Assembly (NCBI RefSeq): GCF_040676775.1 | Contig: NZ_JBFAPP010000004.1 | Span: forward strand, 372,001 to 436,000 | Direction of reading: 5' to 3' | Length of the DNA: 64,000 nucleotides | Source: Micromonospora_G sp040676775 | GTDB lineage: Bacteria > Actinomycetota > Actinomycetes > Mycobacteriales > Micromonosporaceae | In this document: positions 42,483 to 51,965 of the stretch, piece after piece | Numbering within the stretch: the stretch's first letter is position 1 | How the letters are laid out: every line of letters starts with the position of its first letter | Notes under the pieces: generated by a model | What the model was told of the DNA's origin: nothing | The model's input: only the letters and a program-made list of their open reading frames with translations | Databases searched by the model: none | Translations under genes and position numbers: made by a program

Positions 42483-42872
42483 CTAGGTCCGCGGCTGGAT
42501 CAGGTCCCAGCGGTTGCCGTACAGGTCCTCGAAGACGGCAACCGAACCGTACGGCTCGTGCCGGGGCGGCTCGGCGAACCGTACACCCGCCGCGGCCATC
42601 CGCCCGTGGTCCCGCTCGAAGTCGTCGGTGTGCAGGAACAGGGCCACCCGTCCGCCGGTCTGGTCGCCGATCCGGGTGGCCTGCTCCGGTCCGGCGGCCC
42701 GGGCCAGCAGCAGCGCGGTTTCGGTCGATCCGGGCGGGGCGACCACCACCCAGCGGGTGCCGTCACCGCGTGGGGTGTCCTCGACCAGCCGGAACCCGAC
42801 CTGGTCGACGTAGAAGGCGATGGCCTCGTCATAGTCGCGTACGACGAGGGTAACCAGTCCGAGATGTGCCAT
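42483..42872 (-). CDS. VOC/glyoxalase-like protein
   Basis: 129 residues from ATG at 42872. Pattern MAHLGLVTLVVRDYDEAIAFYVDQVGFRLVED with TETALLLA, RVALFLHTDDF and the C-terminal VAVFEDLYGNRWDLIQ shows two beta-alpha-beta-beta-beta units of the vicinal oxygen chelate fold. Metal ligands His/Glu appear at DLYGNRWD (close to Glu in glyoxalases). It may be a bleomycin-resistance-type or small dioxygenase-type protein. Convergent with the acyltransferase; 10 bp between the stops. Confidence 0.83.
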   Translation of the reverse strand: MAHLGLVTLVVRDYDEAIAFYVDQVGFRLVEDTPRGDGTRWVVVAPPGSTETALLLARAAGPEQATRIGDQTGGRVALFLHTDDFERDHGRMAAAGVRFAEPPRHEPYGSVAVFEDLYGNRWDLIQPRT

Positions 42873-42985
42873 CCCCTCATGATCGCCGGTCGCTGCGACG
42901 GGCCGGCGACGGGGGAGCGGGGCAGATATCCGGCCGAATGCGGATTGGCGAGGATTCTTCGCACCCGGTTTGGGTAGATGGCCGG

Positions 42986-44362
42986 ATGCGATTGATTCGC
43001 GGGTGGCGCGGGGCGCGCCCGGCGGCCAGGCCGAACGGCGGCGCGCCGAGGCCGGCGACGTGGGACCCGTACGCGTCGGCGGGGGTTCCGTCCGAGCGTC
43101 GGCACGCCCTGCCGGAGCGGCCAGCACGGGTGGTGATCATCTCGGCCAGCGCGGGCGCCGGGCACGAGGGCGCGAGCCGTGAACTGGCAGACCGGCTCCG
43201 TGGTCGGGGATTTGAGGTGGATTGCCGGGATCTGGCGGACATCTTCCCGTACGGGCTCGGCAAGCTCCTCCGGGGCACCTACCACGGCATGCTGAGCAGG
43301 TTCCCGTGGATCTACGGGTCGCTGTTCGCGATCGGCTGCAACTTCACCGGCGCCGGCCCGATCACCAGGGCACTGCTCCGCCCGGTCCGGGCGCAGGTGC
43401 GTGAACTGGTCGGACCGGACACCAGGGCGGTGGTTTCGACGTACCCGATCGCCACCCAACTGCTCGGACCGCTGCGCCGCAAGGGCCAGCTCGGCGTACC
43501 GGTGATCACGTACCTGACCGACTTCGCGGTCAACCCGCTCTGGGTCTCGCCCGGTGTGGACGTCTACTGCGCCGCGCACCCGACCAGCCGGGCCCAGGCC
43601 CGCGCGCTCGGCGCGACCGAGGTACGGGTGGTCGGTCGGCTCGTCTCGGCCGGCTTCGGCCCCGGTACGGCGCAGGCCCGGCGACACGCCCGGGAGCACT
43701 TCGGTCTGCCGGCGCAGGGACGGCTCGCCCTGCTGGTCGCCGGCTCCTGGGGGGTCGGCGAGGTGGCGACCACCGCCGCCGAGATCGCCCGTACCGGCGT
43801 GGCCACCCCGGTGGTCGTCTGCGGGCACAACGAGGCGCTCTACCGGCGACTACGCCGCCAGCGGGTGGCCCACGTCTTCGGCTGGGTCGACGACATGCCC
43901 GCGCTGCTGCAGGCTGCCGACGTACTGGTCGAGAACGCCGGTGGGCTGACCGCGCTGGAGGCGATGGCCAGCGGACTGCCGGTCGCCACCTACCGGCCGA
44001 TCCCCGGTCACGGTCGGGCCAACGCCGTCACCATGGCGCAGGCCGGCATGGTGAGCTGGGTGCGTCGGGCCGAGGACCTGGGACCGGCCCTGGTGGAGCT
44101 GACCGACGGCGTACGCGGCCAGCAGCAACGCGACGCCGGCCTGGAGCTGTTCGAATCCGACCCGGCGCGGGTGGTGGCGGACGTGGCGCGGGGCGTGGAG
44201 GCGTTGCCGAACCCGTTGCCCCGGCCGTCGTCGCGTACCCGAGGTGGGCGTGGTCGCCGCGCCCGGCGGGCCGGCGTGCTGGTCTGCCTCGCGGTCGCCG
44301 CGCTGAACTGGTACGCACACCACCACGCCCAGCAGCCGACTCCACCGGGACGGCGCCGGTGA
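42986..44362 (+). CDS. MGDG-synthase-like glycosyltransferase
   Basis: 458 residues from ATG at 42986 (the frame opens at 42866 but the first 40 residues look non-native and run into the divergent VOC gene). An MGDG_synth N-terminal domain is suggested by ARVVIISASAGAGHEGASRELADRL and GLGKLLRGTYHGMLSRFPWIYG; the C-terminal half has VCGHNEALYRRL and NAGGLTALEAMASGLPV of GT-B enzymes. It may glycosylate diacylglycerol or a polyprenyl acceptor. The C-terminal LVCLAVAALNWYA is a hydrophobic anchor. A glycolipid role is consistent with the flanking acyltransferase. Confidence 0.83.
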   Translation: MRLIRGWRGARPAARPNGGAPRPATWDPYASAGVPSERRHALPERPARVVIISASAGAGHEGASRELADRLRGRGFEVDCRDLADIFPYGLGKLLRGTYHGMLSRFPWIYGSLFAIGCNFTGAGPITRALLRPVRAQVRELVGPDTRAVVSTYPIATQLLGPLRRKGQLGVPVITYLTDFAVNPLWVSPGVDVYCAAHPTSRAQARALGATEVRVVGRLVSAGFGPGTAQARRHAREHFGLPAQGRLALLVAGSWGVGEVATTAAEIARTGVATPVVVCGHNEALYRRLRRQRVAHVFGWVDDMPALLQAADVLVENAGGLTALEAMASGLPVATYRPIPGHGRANAVTMAQAGMVSWVRRAEDLGPALVELTDGVRGQQQRDAGLELFESDPARVVADVARGVEALPNPLPRPSSRTRGGRGRRARRAGVLVCLAVAALNWYAHHHAQQPTPPGRRR

Positions 44363-44392
44363 TGTCGGGCCGACGCCGAGCGGGCTGATCCC

Positions 44393-45235
44393 GTGCCGCT
44401 TCTCGCGATCGTGCTCGGCCTCGTCTCGGCGCTGTTCTTCGCCTTCAGTTCGGCCCTCGAACAGCACGCCGCCAAGCAGGAGAAGCCGACCAGGGCCGGC
44501 GACCCCCGGCTGCTGATCCGGCTGCTGCACCGGCCACTCTGGCTCTTCGGCGGCATCCCGGACGCCATCGGCACCGGCGTGCAGGCGGTCGCCCTGCGCT
44601 TCGGTCCGCTGGCCCTGGTCGAGCCGCTGCTGATGACCGGCCTGTTCATGGCGATCCCGCTGGAGGCGGCGCTGGAGAAACGCAAGCCGCACCGCAAGGA
44701 CCTCATCCTCGCGGGAATCGCGATCGTCGGCCTGGCCACCTTCCTGGTCACGGCGAACCCGCGCGCCGGGGTGGAACAGCCGTCGACCATGGCCTGGCTG
44801 GGCGTGGGCGTGGGTGCCGGTGGGCTGATCGCGATCTGCCTGCTCGGCGCGTGGCGCGCCCGGGAAGCGCACCGGGGCACCCTGCTCGGCATCGCCACCG
44901 GGCTGCTGTACGCGGTCGCCGCGGCGCTGCTCAAGACGATCAGCGAGGACCTCACCAGTAAGCCGTGGATGTTGCTGGCCGACTGGCACCTGTACGCGCT
45001 GATCGTGGTCGGCGCGGGCGCGCTGATCCTGAACCAGAACGCGTACCAGAGCGGGCCGATCGCCGCGCCACTGACCGCTATCACGTTGCTCGACCCGTTC
45101 GGTGGAGTAGTCATCGGAGTAACTGCGTTCCACGAGACGCTCTCCACCGACGGCCCCCGGCTGGTGATCGAAATCATCGCCGTGATCCTCATGATCGTCG
45201 GGATTTCGCTGGCCAGCACCACCCGGTCGAAGTAG
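44393..45235 (+). CDS. DMT/EamA-type membrane transporter
   Basis: 280 residues from GTG at 44393. Ten hydrophobic segments are plausible, with the two-fold EamA repeat. N-terminal LLAIVLGLVSALFFAFSSALEQHAAK and the C-terminal LDPFGGVVIGVTAFHETLSTDGPRLVIEIIAVILMIVGISLA are typical of actinobacterial DMT transporters with a sodium- or magnesium-transporter-like repeat. Substrate unknown. The gene stands 31 bp after the glycosyltransferase and 170 bp before the hopanoid operon, on the same strand. Confidence 0.8.
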   Translation: MPLLAIVLGLVSALFFAFSSALEQHAAKQEKPTRAGDPRLLIRLLHRPLWLFGGIPDAIGTGVQAVALRFGPLALVEPLLMTGLFMAIPLEAALEKRKPHRKDLILAGIAIVGLATFLVTANPRAGVEQPSTMAWLGVGVGAGGLIAICLLGAWRAREAHRGTLLGIATGLLYAVAAALLKTISEDLTSKPWMLLADWHLYALIVVGAGALILNQNAYQSGPIAAPLTAITLLDPFGGVVIGVTAFHETLSTDGPRLVIEIIAVILMIVGISLASTTRSK

Positions 45236-45405
45236 CCCGGCTCGATCGGAACCTGAAACAGACTTCGCCGGCCTCACCGTCCAACCGGTTGAAGTTGGGT
45301 ACGCTCAGTCACGACTACTTAGCGCGAGTGATGGGTTACTAACATCTGGTGCGGCGGTCCCGGCCGGCTCGCGTCGACAGGTGGACTCTGCGCGAGAGGC
45401 TGCAT

Positions 45406-46545
45406 GTGCTCGAATTGACCGGCAACGTCTCCAGCCAGCCGCCCGGGGATCCAGCCGCCCGGCCGCCCGGGGATCCGTCCGCGCTGCGGCGGATCCCGGA
45501 CACCGCGCTGTCCGGTGAGAACTTCCCGGTTGCCCTGCGGATCCTGCCCGGCGCCATCCGCCGGCACCTGCTGGCGCTGTACGGGTACGCCCGCTACGTG
45601 GACGACCTCGGCGACGAGCCCGTACCGGCACAGGGCCGGGAACCCGCCCGTGACCCGATCAGCGAGCCCGCCCGCGACCCCGGCAGCCCGCCGCCGCAAG
45701 ACCCGAACAGTCCGCCCGCCCGCGACCCCGGCAGTCCGCCCGCCCGCGACCCGATCAGCGTCCCGCCGCAGGACCCGAACAGCCCGCCCGCCCGCGACCC
45801 GGCAACCGGCTCCGTCGCCACCGGGCCGTACGACACACCGGTCGGGCCGTACGACACGCCGGCTGCCCGGTCGGCGGCACTGCATCGGTTCGAAGACGAA
45901 CTCCTGGCCATGTACGCCGGTCAGCCGCCCACCCACCCGGTACTGGTGGCACTCGCCCCGACGGTGGCCGACCGGCGGCTGCCGATCGGACCGCTGCGCC
46001 GGCTCATCGCCGCCAACCAGCGCGACCAGGTCGTGCACCGCTACGACACGTACGACGAACTGGTCGACTACTGCCACCTGTCGGCCGACCCGGTCGGCGA
46101 ACTGGTCCTGCACGTCTTCGGGGCACAGTCGCCCCGGCGGATCGCACTGTCCGATCGCATCTGCACCGCCCTACAGGTGATCGAGCACCTCCAGGACGTG
46201 GCGGAGGACTACGGCCGGGACCGGATCTACCTGCCCCGAGTGGACCTCGACCGGTACGGCGTAGCGCCGGACGACCTGGCCGCGCCGTACGCCGGCGACG
46301 GGCTGCGGGCGGTGATCCGGTTGCAGGCCGCACGCGCCACCGCCGCCCTGGACGAGGGCGCGCCGCTGGTCGGCGAATTGCACGGCTGGGCCCGGCTGGC
46401 GGTCGCCGGCTACCTGGCCGGTGGGCGGGCGGCACTTGCCGCGCTGGCCCGAGCCGACCACGACCCGCTGAGCCGGGTACCCCGTCCCACCCGGGCGGGC
46501 ACCGCCGGGCAGTGGCTCAAGACGCTGATCGCGAGGCCCGGATGA
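45406..46545 (+). CDS. hpnC: Squalene synthase HpnC with repeat insert
   Basis: 379 residues from GTG at 45406, with GAGAGG (45394-45399) before it; an upstream GTG at 45349 has no such site. With HpnD and HpnE it makes squalene from two farnesyl diphosphates via hydroxysqualene. First Asp motif VDDLGDE (around residue 66), second DVAEDYG with RIYLP. Between the first motif and helix AALHRFEDELLAMYA, where family members have a short loop, there are seven tandem 8-residue units (residues ~79-134) such as PPARDPGS and PPPQDPNS, then two GPYDTP units. The frame is intact and the rest of the fold normal. First gene of the hopanoid operon; overlaps hpnD (ATGA). Confidence 0.9.
   Translation: MLELTGNVSSQPPGDPAARPPGDPSALRRIPDTALSGENFPVALRILPGAIRRHLLALYGYARYVDDLGDEPVPAQGREPARDPISEPARDPGSPPPQDPNSPPARDPGSPPARDPISVPPQDPNSPPARDPATGSVATGPYDTPVGPYDTPAARSAALHRFEDELLAMYAGQPPTHPVLVALAPTVADRRLPIGPLRRLIAANQRDQVVHRYDTYDELVDYCHLSADPVGELVLHVFGAQSPRRIALSDRICTALQVIEHLQDVAEDYGRDRIYLPRVDLDRYGVAPDDLAAPYAGDGLRAVIRLQAARATAALDEGAPLVGELHGWARLAVAGYLAGGRAALAALARADHDPLSRVPRPTRAGTAGQWLKTLIARPG
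45640..45807 (+). repeat. Seven 24-bp in-frame tandem repeats inside hpnC
   Basis: 168 bp = 7 x 24. Encoded units: EPARDPIS, EPARDPGS, PPPQDPNS, PPARDPGS, PPARDPIS, VPPQDPNS, PPARDPAT. All are exactly 8 residues, so the frame is kept regardless of copy number. Copies 3-4 and 6-7 form similar pairs, which suggests expansion by a 72-bp double-unit step. Confidence 0.9.
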
Positions 46546-47435
46546 CCGCCCCCGGCCGCATCGCCGGCTCCCCACTGGACCTGGCCTACCGGGAGTGCGA
46601 GCGGATCACCCGGACCGAGGCCCGCAACTTCTCGTACGGCATCCGCCTGCTGCGGCCCGAGCGGCGCGGCGCGCTCTGCGCCGTCTACGCCGTCGCCCGG
46701 CGGATCGACGACATCGGCGACGGCGACCTGCCTCCGGCGGCCAAGGTGGCCCGACTGGACCAGGTACGGGCCGCGTTGCACCAGTTGCCGGAGGCCGGCG
46801 GCGATCCGGTGCTGCTCGCCCTCGCCGACGCGGGTGACCGGCTGCCGATCCCGCTGCCCGCGCTCGACGAGATCGTCGACGGCTGCCTGGCCGACGTGCA
46901 GGACACCGTGTACGACACCTTCGACGACCTGGTCGGCTACTGCCGGCAGGTAGCGGGCTCGGTCGGCCGGCTCTCGCTCGGTGTCTTCGACGTCCGCCCG
47001 ACCGTGCCTCGCAGCGTCGCCAGCGAACTGGCCGACACGCTCGGCATCGCGCTGCAACTGACCAACATCCTCCGGGACATCGTCGAGGACCGCGGAAACG
47101 GCCGGGTCTACCTGCCGCGCGAGGACCTGGACCGGTTCGGCTGCACGCTGACACCCGGCGTCGACGGCGGTCTCGCCGACCCGCCGGACCGGCTCGCCGA
47201 ACTCGTACGCTGGCAGGCGCAGCGGGCCGAACGCTACTACCGGACCGGGCTGCGGCTGCTGCCGCTGCTGGACCGGCGCAGCGCCGCCTGCGTCGCGGCG
47301 ATGGCGGGCATCTACCACCGGCTGCTGGCCCGGATCGTCGCCGACCCGCTCGCGGTCACCCGGCGCCGGGTCTCCCTGCCCGGCTGGCAGAAGGCGTACG
47401 TGGCGGCACGGGCGATGACCCGGAGCAGCGCGTGA
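46542..47435 (+). CDS. hpnD: Squalene synthase HpnD
   Basis: 297 residues from ATG at 46542, which overlaps the hpnC stop. Asp motifs IDDIGD (residues 56-60) and RDIVEDRGNGRVYLP are intact. HpnD makes presqualene diphosphate from two farnesyl diphosphates before HpnC and HpnE act. Typical length. The start codon of hpnE overlaps its stop (GTGA). Strong family match. Confidence 0.93.
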   Translation: MTAPGRIAGSPLDLAYRECERITRTEARNFSYGIRLLRPERRGALCAVYAVARRIDDIGDGDLPPAAKVARLDQVRAALHQLPEAGGDPVLLALADAGDRLPIPLPALDEIVDGCLADVQDTVYDTFDDLVGYCRQVAGSVGRLSLGVFDVRPTVPRSVASELADTLGIALQLTNILRDIVEDRGNGRVYLPREDLDRFGCTLTPGVDGGLADPPDRLAELVRWQAQRAERYYRTGLRLLPLLDRRSAACVAAMAGIYHRLLARIVADPLAVTRRRVSLPGWQKAYVAARAMTRSSA

Positions 47436-48781
47436 ACGGCGAACAGGTCTGCGTCATCGGTGGCGGCCTGGCCGGCATCACCGCCGCACTGCGCCTGATC
47501 GACGCCGGGGCGCGGGTCACCCTGCTCGAAGCCCGGCCGGAGCTGGGCGGGGCCACCTACTCGTTCCGCCGGGGCGACCTCGTGGTCGACACCGGCCAGC
47601 ACGTCTTCCTCCGCTGCTACCACGAATACCGGCAACTGCTCGACCGGCTCGGTACGGCCGGCGACGCGCACGTACAGGACGTGTTCGCGGTGCCGATCCT
47701 GCGGGTCGGCGTACCGCCGCACCTGCTCACCCGTACCCGGCGACTGCCGGCACCGGCGCACCTGCTGCCGGCCCTGGTCAACTACCGGCCGCTGCGGATG
47801 GGGCAGCGGATCGCCGCGATCCGGGGCGCCGCCGCGCTGCGTACCGTCGACCCGGACGACCCGGCCAACGACGACGTCAGCTTCGGCGACTGGCTGACCC
47901 GGCACGGCCAGGACGCGCCGACCGTACGCCGGTTGTGGGAGCTGATCTGCGTCGCGGCGCTGAACGCGCCGCCGCACCTGGCGTCGCTCGCGCTGGCCGC
48001 GCGGGTGTTCCGGACCGGGCTGCTCGACCGCGCCGACGCCGGTGACATCGGCCGACCCACGGTGCCGCTGTCCGAACTGCACGGTGAACCGGCCCGGGCG
48101 CTGCTGCGCCGGGTCGGCGGCACCGTCCGGACCGGGGTCAAGGTCCGCGAGATCGTCCCCGACCGGGGTGGGTTCCAGGTCAGTGCCGACGGGGTACGCC
48201 TCGACGCCGAAGCGGTGGTGCTGGCCGTCCCGCACCCGCAGGCGGCCCGGCTGGTACCGCCCCAGGCGGCCCCCGACCGGGAGCGCTGGGCCGGGTTGGG
48301 CGCCGCGCCGATCGTCAACGTGCACGTGCGCTACCAGGAACGGGTCACCGACCTGGAGTTCGCCGCCGCGTTGGACAACCCGGTGCAGTGGGTCTTCGAC
48401 CGCACCCCGCCCGGTGCCCGTGGCCAGTACCTGGTCACCTCGATCTCGGCGGCGGAAACCGTGCTGCGGACACCGTCGGCGGAACTGGGGCGTAGCCAGC
48501 TAGCCGCGCTGGCGGACCTCTTCCCGGCGGCGCGACGGACCCCGGTACGGGACGTGTTCGTGACCCGCGAGCCCCGGGCGACCTTCCGGCAGGGACCCGG
48601 CACCCGCCGGGACCGGCCGGCAGCGGGTACCCGGCTGCCCGGGATGGTGCTGGCGGGGGCGTGGACCGACACCGGATGGCCGGACACGATGGAGGGCGCG
48701 GTACGCAGCGGCCGGCAGGCCGCCGACGTTGTGCTCGCCCATCTCGGGTCGAAGACGAGTACGACGGAGGCGCTGAGATGA
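47432..48781 (+). CDS. hpnE: Hydroxysqualene dehydroxylase HpnE
   Basis: 449 residues from a GTG overlapping the hpnD stop. N-terminal VCVIGGGLAGITAALRL binds FAD; GGATYSFRRGDLVVDTGQHVFL and C-terminal LAGAWTDTGWPDTMEGAVRSG are typical of the squalene-associated FAD-dependent desaturase family. It reduces hydroxysqualene to squalene. The position after hpnC and hpnD fits exactly. It overlaps the next gene by 4 nt (ATGA). Confidence 0.93.
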   Translation: MNGEQVCVIGGGLAGITAALRLIDAGARVTLLEARPELGGATYSFRRGDLVVDTGQHVFLRCYHEYRQLLDRLGTAGDAHVQDVFAVPILRVGVPPHLLTRTRRLPAPAHLLPALVNYRPLRMGQRIAAIRGAAALRTVDPDDPANDDVSFGDWLTRHGQDAPTVRRLWELICVAALNAPPHLASLALAARVFRTGLLDRADAGDIGRPTVPLSELHGEPARALLRRVGGTVRTGVKVREIVPDRGGFQVSADGVRLDAEAVVLAVPHPQAARLVPPQAAPDRERWAGLGAAPIVNVHVRYQERVTDLEFAAALDNPVQWVFDRTPPGARGQYLVTSISAAETVLRTPSAELGRSQLAALADLFPAARRTPVRDVFVTREPRATFRQGPGTRRDRPAAGTRLPGMVLAGAWTDTGWPDTMEGAVRSGRQAADVVLAHLGSKTSTTEALR

Positions 48782-49827
48782 CCATGACCTTGCCTGGCTT
48801 CCTGGCCGAGGTGGACACGCTCGTGCAGCCCGAGATCCGGGCGGCGCTCGACCGGATCGACGAACGCACCCGGCTGACCGCCGGCTACCAGCTCGGCTAC
48901 TGGGACGCCGAGGGGCAGCCGACCACCCGGGGCGGCGGCAAGGGGCTGCGACCGGCCCTGGTGCTGCTCTCCGCACGGGCCGCCGGCAAGACCGCCGAGG
49001 ACGCGCTGCCCGGCGCGGTGGCGGTGGAGCTGGTGCACAACTTCTCCCTGCTGCACGACGACGTGATCGACGGGGACGCGGAGCGGCGACACCGGCCGAC
49101 CGCCTGGGCCGCGTTCGGCATCGGCCCGGCGATCCTGGCCGGCGACGCGCTGCTCAGCCTCGCCGGGGACGTGCTGTCGGCGATGCCGGGACACGGCGGC
49201 ACCTGGGGGCTGCGGTACCTGAACGCGGCGGTGCGCCGGCTCATCGCCGGCCAGGCCGCCGACGTGGCGTTCGAACACCGGGACACGGTGACCCTGGACG
49301 AGTGCCTGACCATGGCCAGGGACAAGACCGCGGCGCTGCTGTCCTGTTCCGCGACCATGGGCGCGGTCCTCTGCGGCGGCCCGCCCGCCCTCACCCTGGG
49401 CCTGGCCCTCTACGGCGACCGGCTCGGTCTCGCCTTCCAGCTCGTCGACGACCTGCTCGGCATCTGGGGCGAACCGGCGGTCACCGGCAAGCCGGTCCTG
49501 TCCGACCTGGTGGCACGGAAGAAGTCGGTGCCGGTCGTCCGCGCGCTCACCGCCGGCGGTACGGCCAGCGACCAGCTCCGCGAGCTGTACGCCACCCCGG
49601 GTGAACTGTCCAGCACCGACCTGACGCTGGCCGCCACCCTGATCGAGGAGACCGGCGCCCGGGACTGGACCGAGAAGGAAGCGGACCGGCTGCTCACCGA
49701 GGCGCTGGCCGAACTGGACCGGCTGACCGAACTCGGCGCGGCCGGCGGACCGGACGCGAACAAGGTCGCGGACGTCCACCGGGAACTGGTGGAGATCGCC
49801 CGGTTCATGACCGGTCGGGACCACTGA
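48778..49827 (+). CDS. Polyprenyl (farnesyl-type) diphosphate synthase
   Basis: 349 residues from ATG at 48778. First aspartate-rich motif DDVID (94-98) and second DDLLG (224-228), with KGLRPALVLL and the SARM-region FQLVDDLLGIWG. It condenses isopentenyl diphosphate with an allylic primer, most likely to farnesyl diphosphate for squalene; chain length cannot be read with certainty. It stands between hpnE and shc, the normal order in actinobacterial hopanoid operons, and overlaps shc by 1 nt (TGATG). Confidence 0.93.
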   Translation: MTMTLPGFLAEVDTLVQPEIRAALDRIDERTRLTAGYQLGYWDAEGQPTTRGGGKGLRPALVLLSARAAGKTAEDALPGAVAVELVHNFSLLHDDVIDGDAERRHRPTAWAAFGIGPAILAGDALLSLAGDVLSAMPGHGGTWGLRYLNAAVRRLIAGQAADVAFEHRDTVTLDECLTMARDKTAALLSCSATMGAVLCGGPPALTLGLALYGDRLGLAFQLVDDLLGIWGEPAVTGKPVLSDLVARKKSVPVVRALTAGGTASDQLRELYATPGELSSTDLTLAATLIEETGARDWTEKEADRLLTEALAELDRLTELGAAGGPDANKVADVHRELVEIARFMTGRDH

Positions 49828-51965
49828 TGGCCGGCGCCCGCTCCGAGTCCGGTGTCGACGGGGCCGTCGACGGTGCGGTGGAACTCGGCGTCGAGCAGGC
49901 CGTCGACCTGGCCGTGGCGGAAGCGGTCGACTCGGCCGTGGTCCCCGGCATCGGTGCGACCGCCGACGCCACGCCGGGCCTACCGGTGGACCTGGCCGGC
50001 GGTCACCGTACGCAGCGGCTGGCCGACGCGCTCGGCCGGGCCCGCGAACACCTGCTCGCCGGCCAGGAACCGGGCGGCTGGTGGCAGGGCGAACTGGCCA
50101 CCAACGTGACGATGGAGGCCGAGGACCTGCTGATGCGGCAGTTCCTCGGCATCCGTACCGAGGAGGAGACCGAGGCCACCGCCCGGTGGATCCGTAGCCA
50201 GCAGCAACCCGAGGGAAGCTGGGCCAACTTCCACGGCGGTCCGGGCGACCTGTCCACCACCATCGAGGCGTACGCGGCGCTGCGGCTGGCCGGCGACCGG
50301 GCCGACGACCACCACCTGCGCCTGGCGCGCGAGTTCGTGCTCGCCCACGGCGGCATCGAACGCAGCCGGGTCTTCACCCGGATCTGGCTGGCCCTGTTCG
50401 GCGAATGGTCCTGGGAAAAGATCCCGGCGGTCCCACCGGAGGTGGTGCTGCTGCCGTCCTGGGTGCCGCTGAACGTCTACGACTTCGCCTGCTGGGCCCG
50501 GCAGACCATCGTGCCGCTGTCGATCGTCCGGGCCCTGCGCCCGGTACGTTCACTCGGCTTTGCCCTGGACGAACTGCGTACGGGTGTCCGTACGGCACCG
50601 GTCACCTCGCTGCGTACGCGTACCGGCTGGTTCCAGCGCCTCGACGGGGTGCTGCGCGGGTACGAGCGCCGCCCGGTCCGTGCCGTACGCCGAAACGCGC
50701 TGCGCCGGGCGGCGGAGTGGATCGTGGCCCGGCAGGAGGCCGACGGGTCCTGGGGCGGCATCCAGCCACCGTGGGTCTACTCGCTGATCGCGCTGCACCT
50801 GCTCGGTTACCCGCTCGACCACCCGGTGCTGCGCACGGGGTTGGCCGGGCTGGACCGGTTCACCGTGCGGGAGGCGTCCCCGGAGGGCGAGGTGCGCCGG
50901 CTGGAGGCGTGCCAGTCACCGGTCTGGGACACCGCGCTCGCGGTGACCGCGCTCGCCGACGCCGGGCTGCCCGGCGACCATCCGGCCCTGGTCCGGGCCA
51001 ACCGTTGGCTGCTCGACGAGGAGATCCGGGTCGGCGGCGACTGGGCGGTACGCCGGCCGGACCTGCCGCCGAGCGGTTGGGCGTTCGAGTTCGACAACGA
51101 CGGTTACCCGGACACCGACGACACCGCCGAGGTGCTGCTTGCGTTGCGGCGAAGCGACGGCGACCCGCGTACGGCGGAAGCCCTGGAACGGGGCGAGCAG
51201 TGGCTGCGCGGGATGCAGTGCCGTGACGGCGGCTGGGGTGCGTTCGACGCCGACAACACCCGTACGATCGCCCGCGAGCTGCCGTTCTGCGACTTCGGTG
51301 AGGTGATCGACCCGCCGACCGCCGACGTCACCGCGCACGTGGTGGAGGCGCTCTGCGCCCGTGGGCCGTCCGACACGGCAGCGGTCCGGCGCGGGGTCGC
51401 CTGGCTGCTGCGGGCCCAGGAACGCGACGGCTCCTGGTTCGGCCGCTGGGGCGCCAACCACGTGTACGGCACCGGCGCGGTGGTACCCGCACTGGTCGCG
51501 GCGGGCCTGCCGGTCGACGACCCGGTGATCGTACGCGCGGTCGGCTGGCTGCACCGGACACAGAACCCGGACGGCGGCTGGGGTGAGGACATGCGGTCGT
51601 ACCGGGACCGGTCCTGGCGGGGTCGGGGTGACTCGACCGCGTCGCAGACCGCCTGGGCGCTGCTGGCCCTGCACGCGACCGGGGCCGGCGACAGCGAGCC
51701 GGCCCGGCGTGGCGTCGACTGGCTGATCGCGACGCAGCGTGCCGACGGTGGCTGGGACGAGCCGCAGTACACCGGCACCGGCTTCCCCGGTGACTTCTAC
51801 ATCAACTACCACCTGTACCGGCTGGTCTTCCCGATCAGCGCCCTCGGCCGCATCCTGGCCGCCCACAGCGGCGCGGGCGCTGCTGCCACCGGGGCGGTCA
51901 CGCTGGCCAACGGGGCCGACGCCGCGGTCACCGCCGCCGCGGATCCCGTGCGGGGGCGCGGGTGA
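49827..51965 (+). CDS. shc: Squalene-hopene cyclase
   Basis: 712 residues from ATG overlapping the synthase stop. Catalytic DTDD is at 429-432, in EFDNDGYPDTDDTAEVLLAL; several QW repeats (QQPEGSWANF, QERDGSWFGRWG, TQRADGGWDEP) stiffen the two alpha/alpha barrels. It cyclises squalene to hopene and diplopterol at the membrane face. The first 50 residues are an extra, Val/Ala/Asp-rich segment with repeated VDGAVD/VDLAV units, absent from the standard enzyme and probably disordered or helical. Overlaps the fusion gene by 4 nt (GTGA). Confidence 0.95.
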   Translation: MAGARSESGVDGAVDGAVELGVEQAVDLAVAEAVDSAVVPGIGATADATPGLPVDLAGGHRTQRLADALGRAREHLLAGQEPGGWWQGELATNVTMEAEDLLMRQFLGIRTEEETEATARWIRSQQQPEGSWANFHGGPGDLSTTIEAYAALRLAGDRADDHHLRLAREFVLAHGGIERSRVFTRIWLALFGEWSWEKIPAVPPEVVLLPSWVPLNVYDFACWARQTIVPLSIVRALRPVRSLGFALDELRTGVRTAPVTSLRTRTGWFQRLDGVLRGYERRPVRAVRRNALRRAAEWIVARQEADGSWGGIQPPWVYSLIALHLLGYPLDHPVLRTGLAGLDRFTVREASPEGEVRRLEACQSPVWDTALAVTALADAGLPGDHPALVRANRWLLDEEIRVGGDWAVRRPDLPPSGWAFEFDNDGYPDTDDTAEVLLALRRSDGDPRTAEALERGEQWLRGMQCRDGGWGAFDADNTRTIARELPFCDFGEVIDPPTADVTAHVVEALCARGPSDTAAVRRGVAWLLRAQERDGSWFGRWGANHVYGTGAVVPALVAAGLPVDDPVIVRAVGWLHRTQNPDGGWGEDMRSYRDRSWRGRGDSTASQTAWALLALHATGAGDSEPARRGVDWLIATQRADGGWDEPQYTGTGFPGDFYINYHLYRLVFPISALGRILAAHSGAGAAATGAVTLANGADAAVTAAADPVRGRG

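Noticed and set aside
45241..45330. ECF-type promoter (GGAAC...CGTC) before hpnC
   Set aside because: The two boxes are about 25 nt apart, too far for the usual 16-17-nt spacing.
45640..45807. Frameshift or pseudogene in hpnC
   Set aside because: All repeat units are 24 bp and the downstream motif DVAEDYG stays in frame, so the gene is intact.
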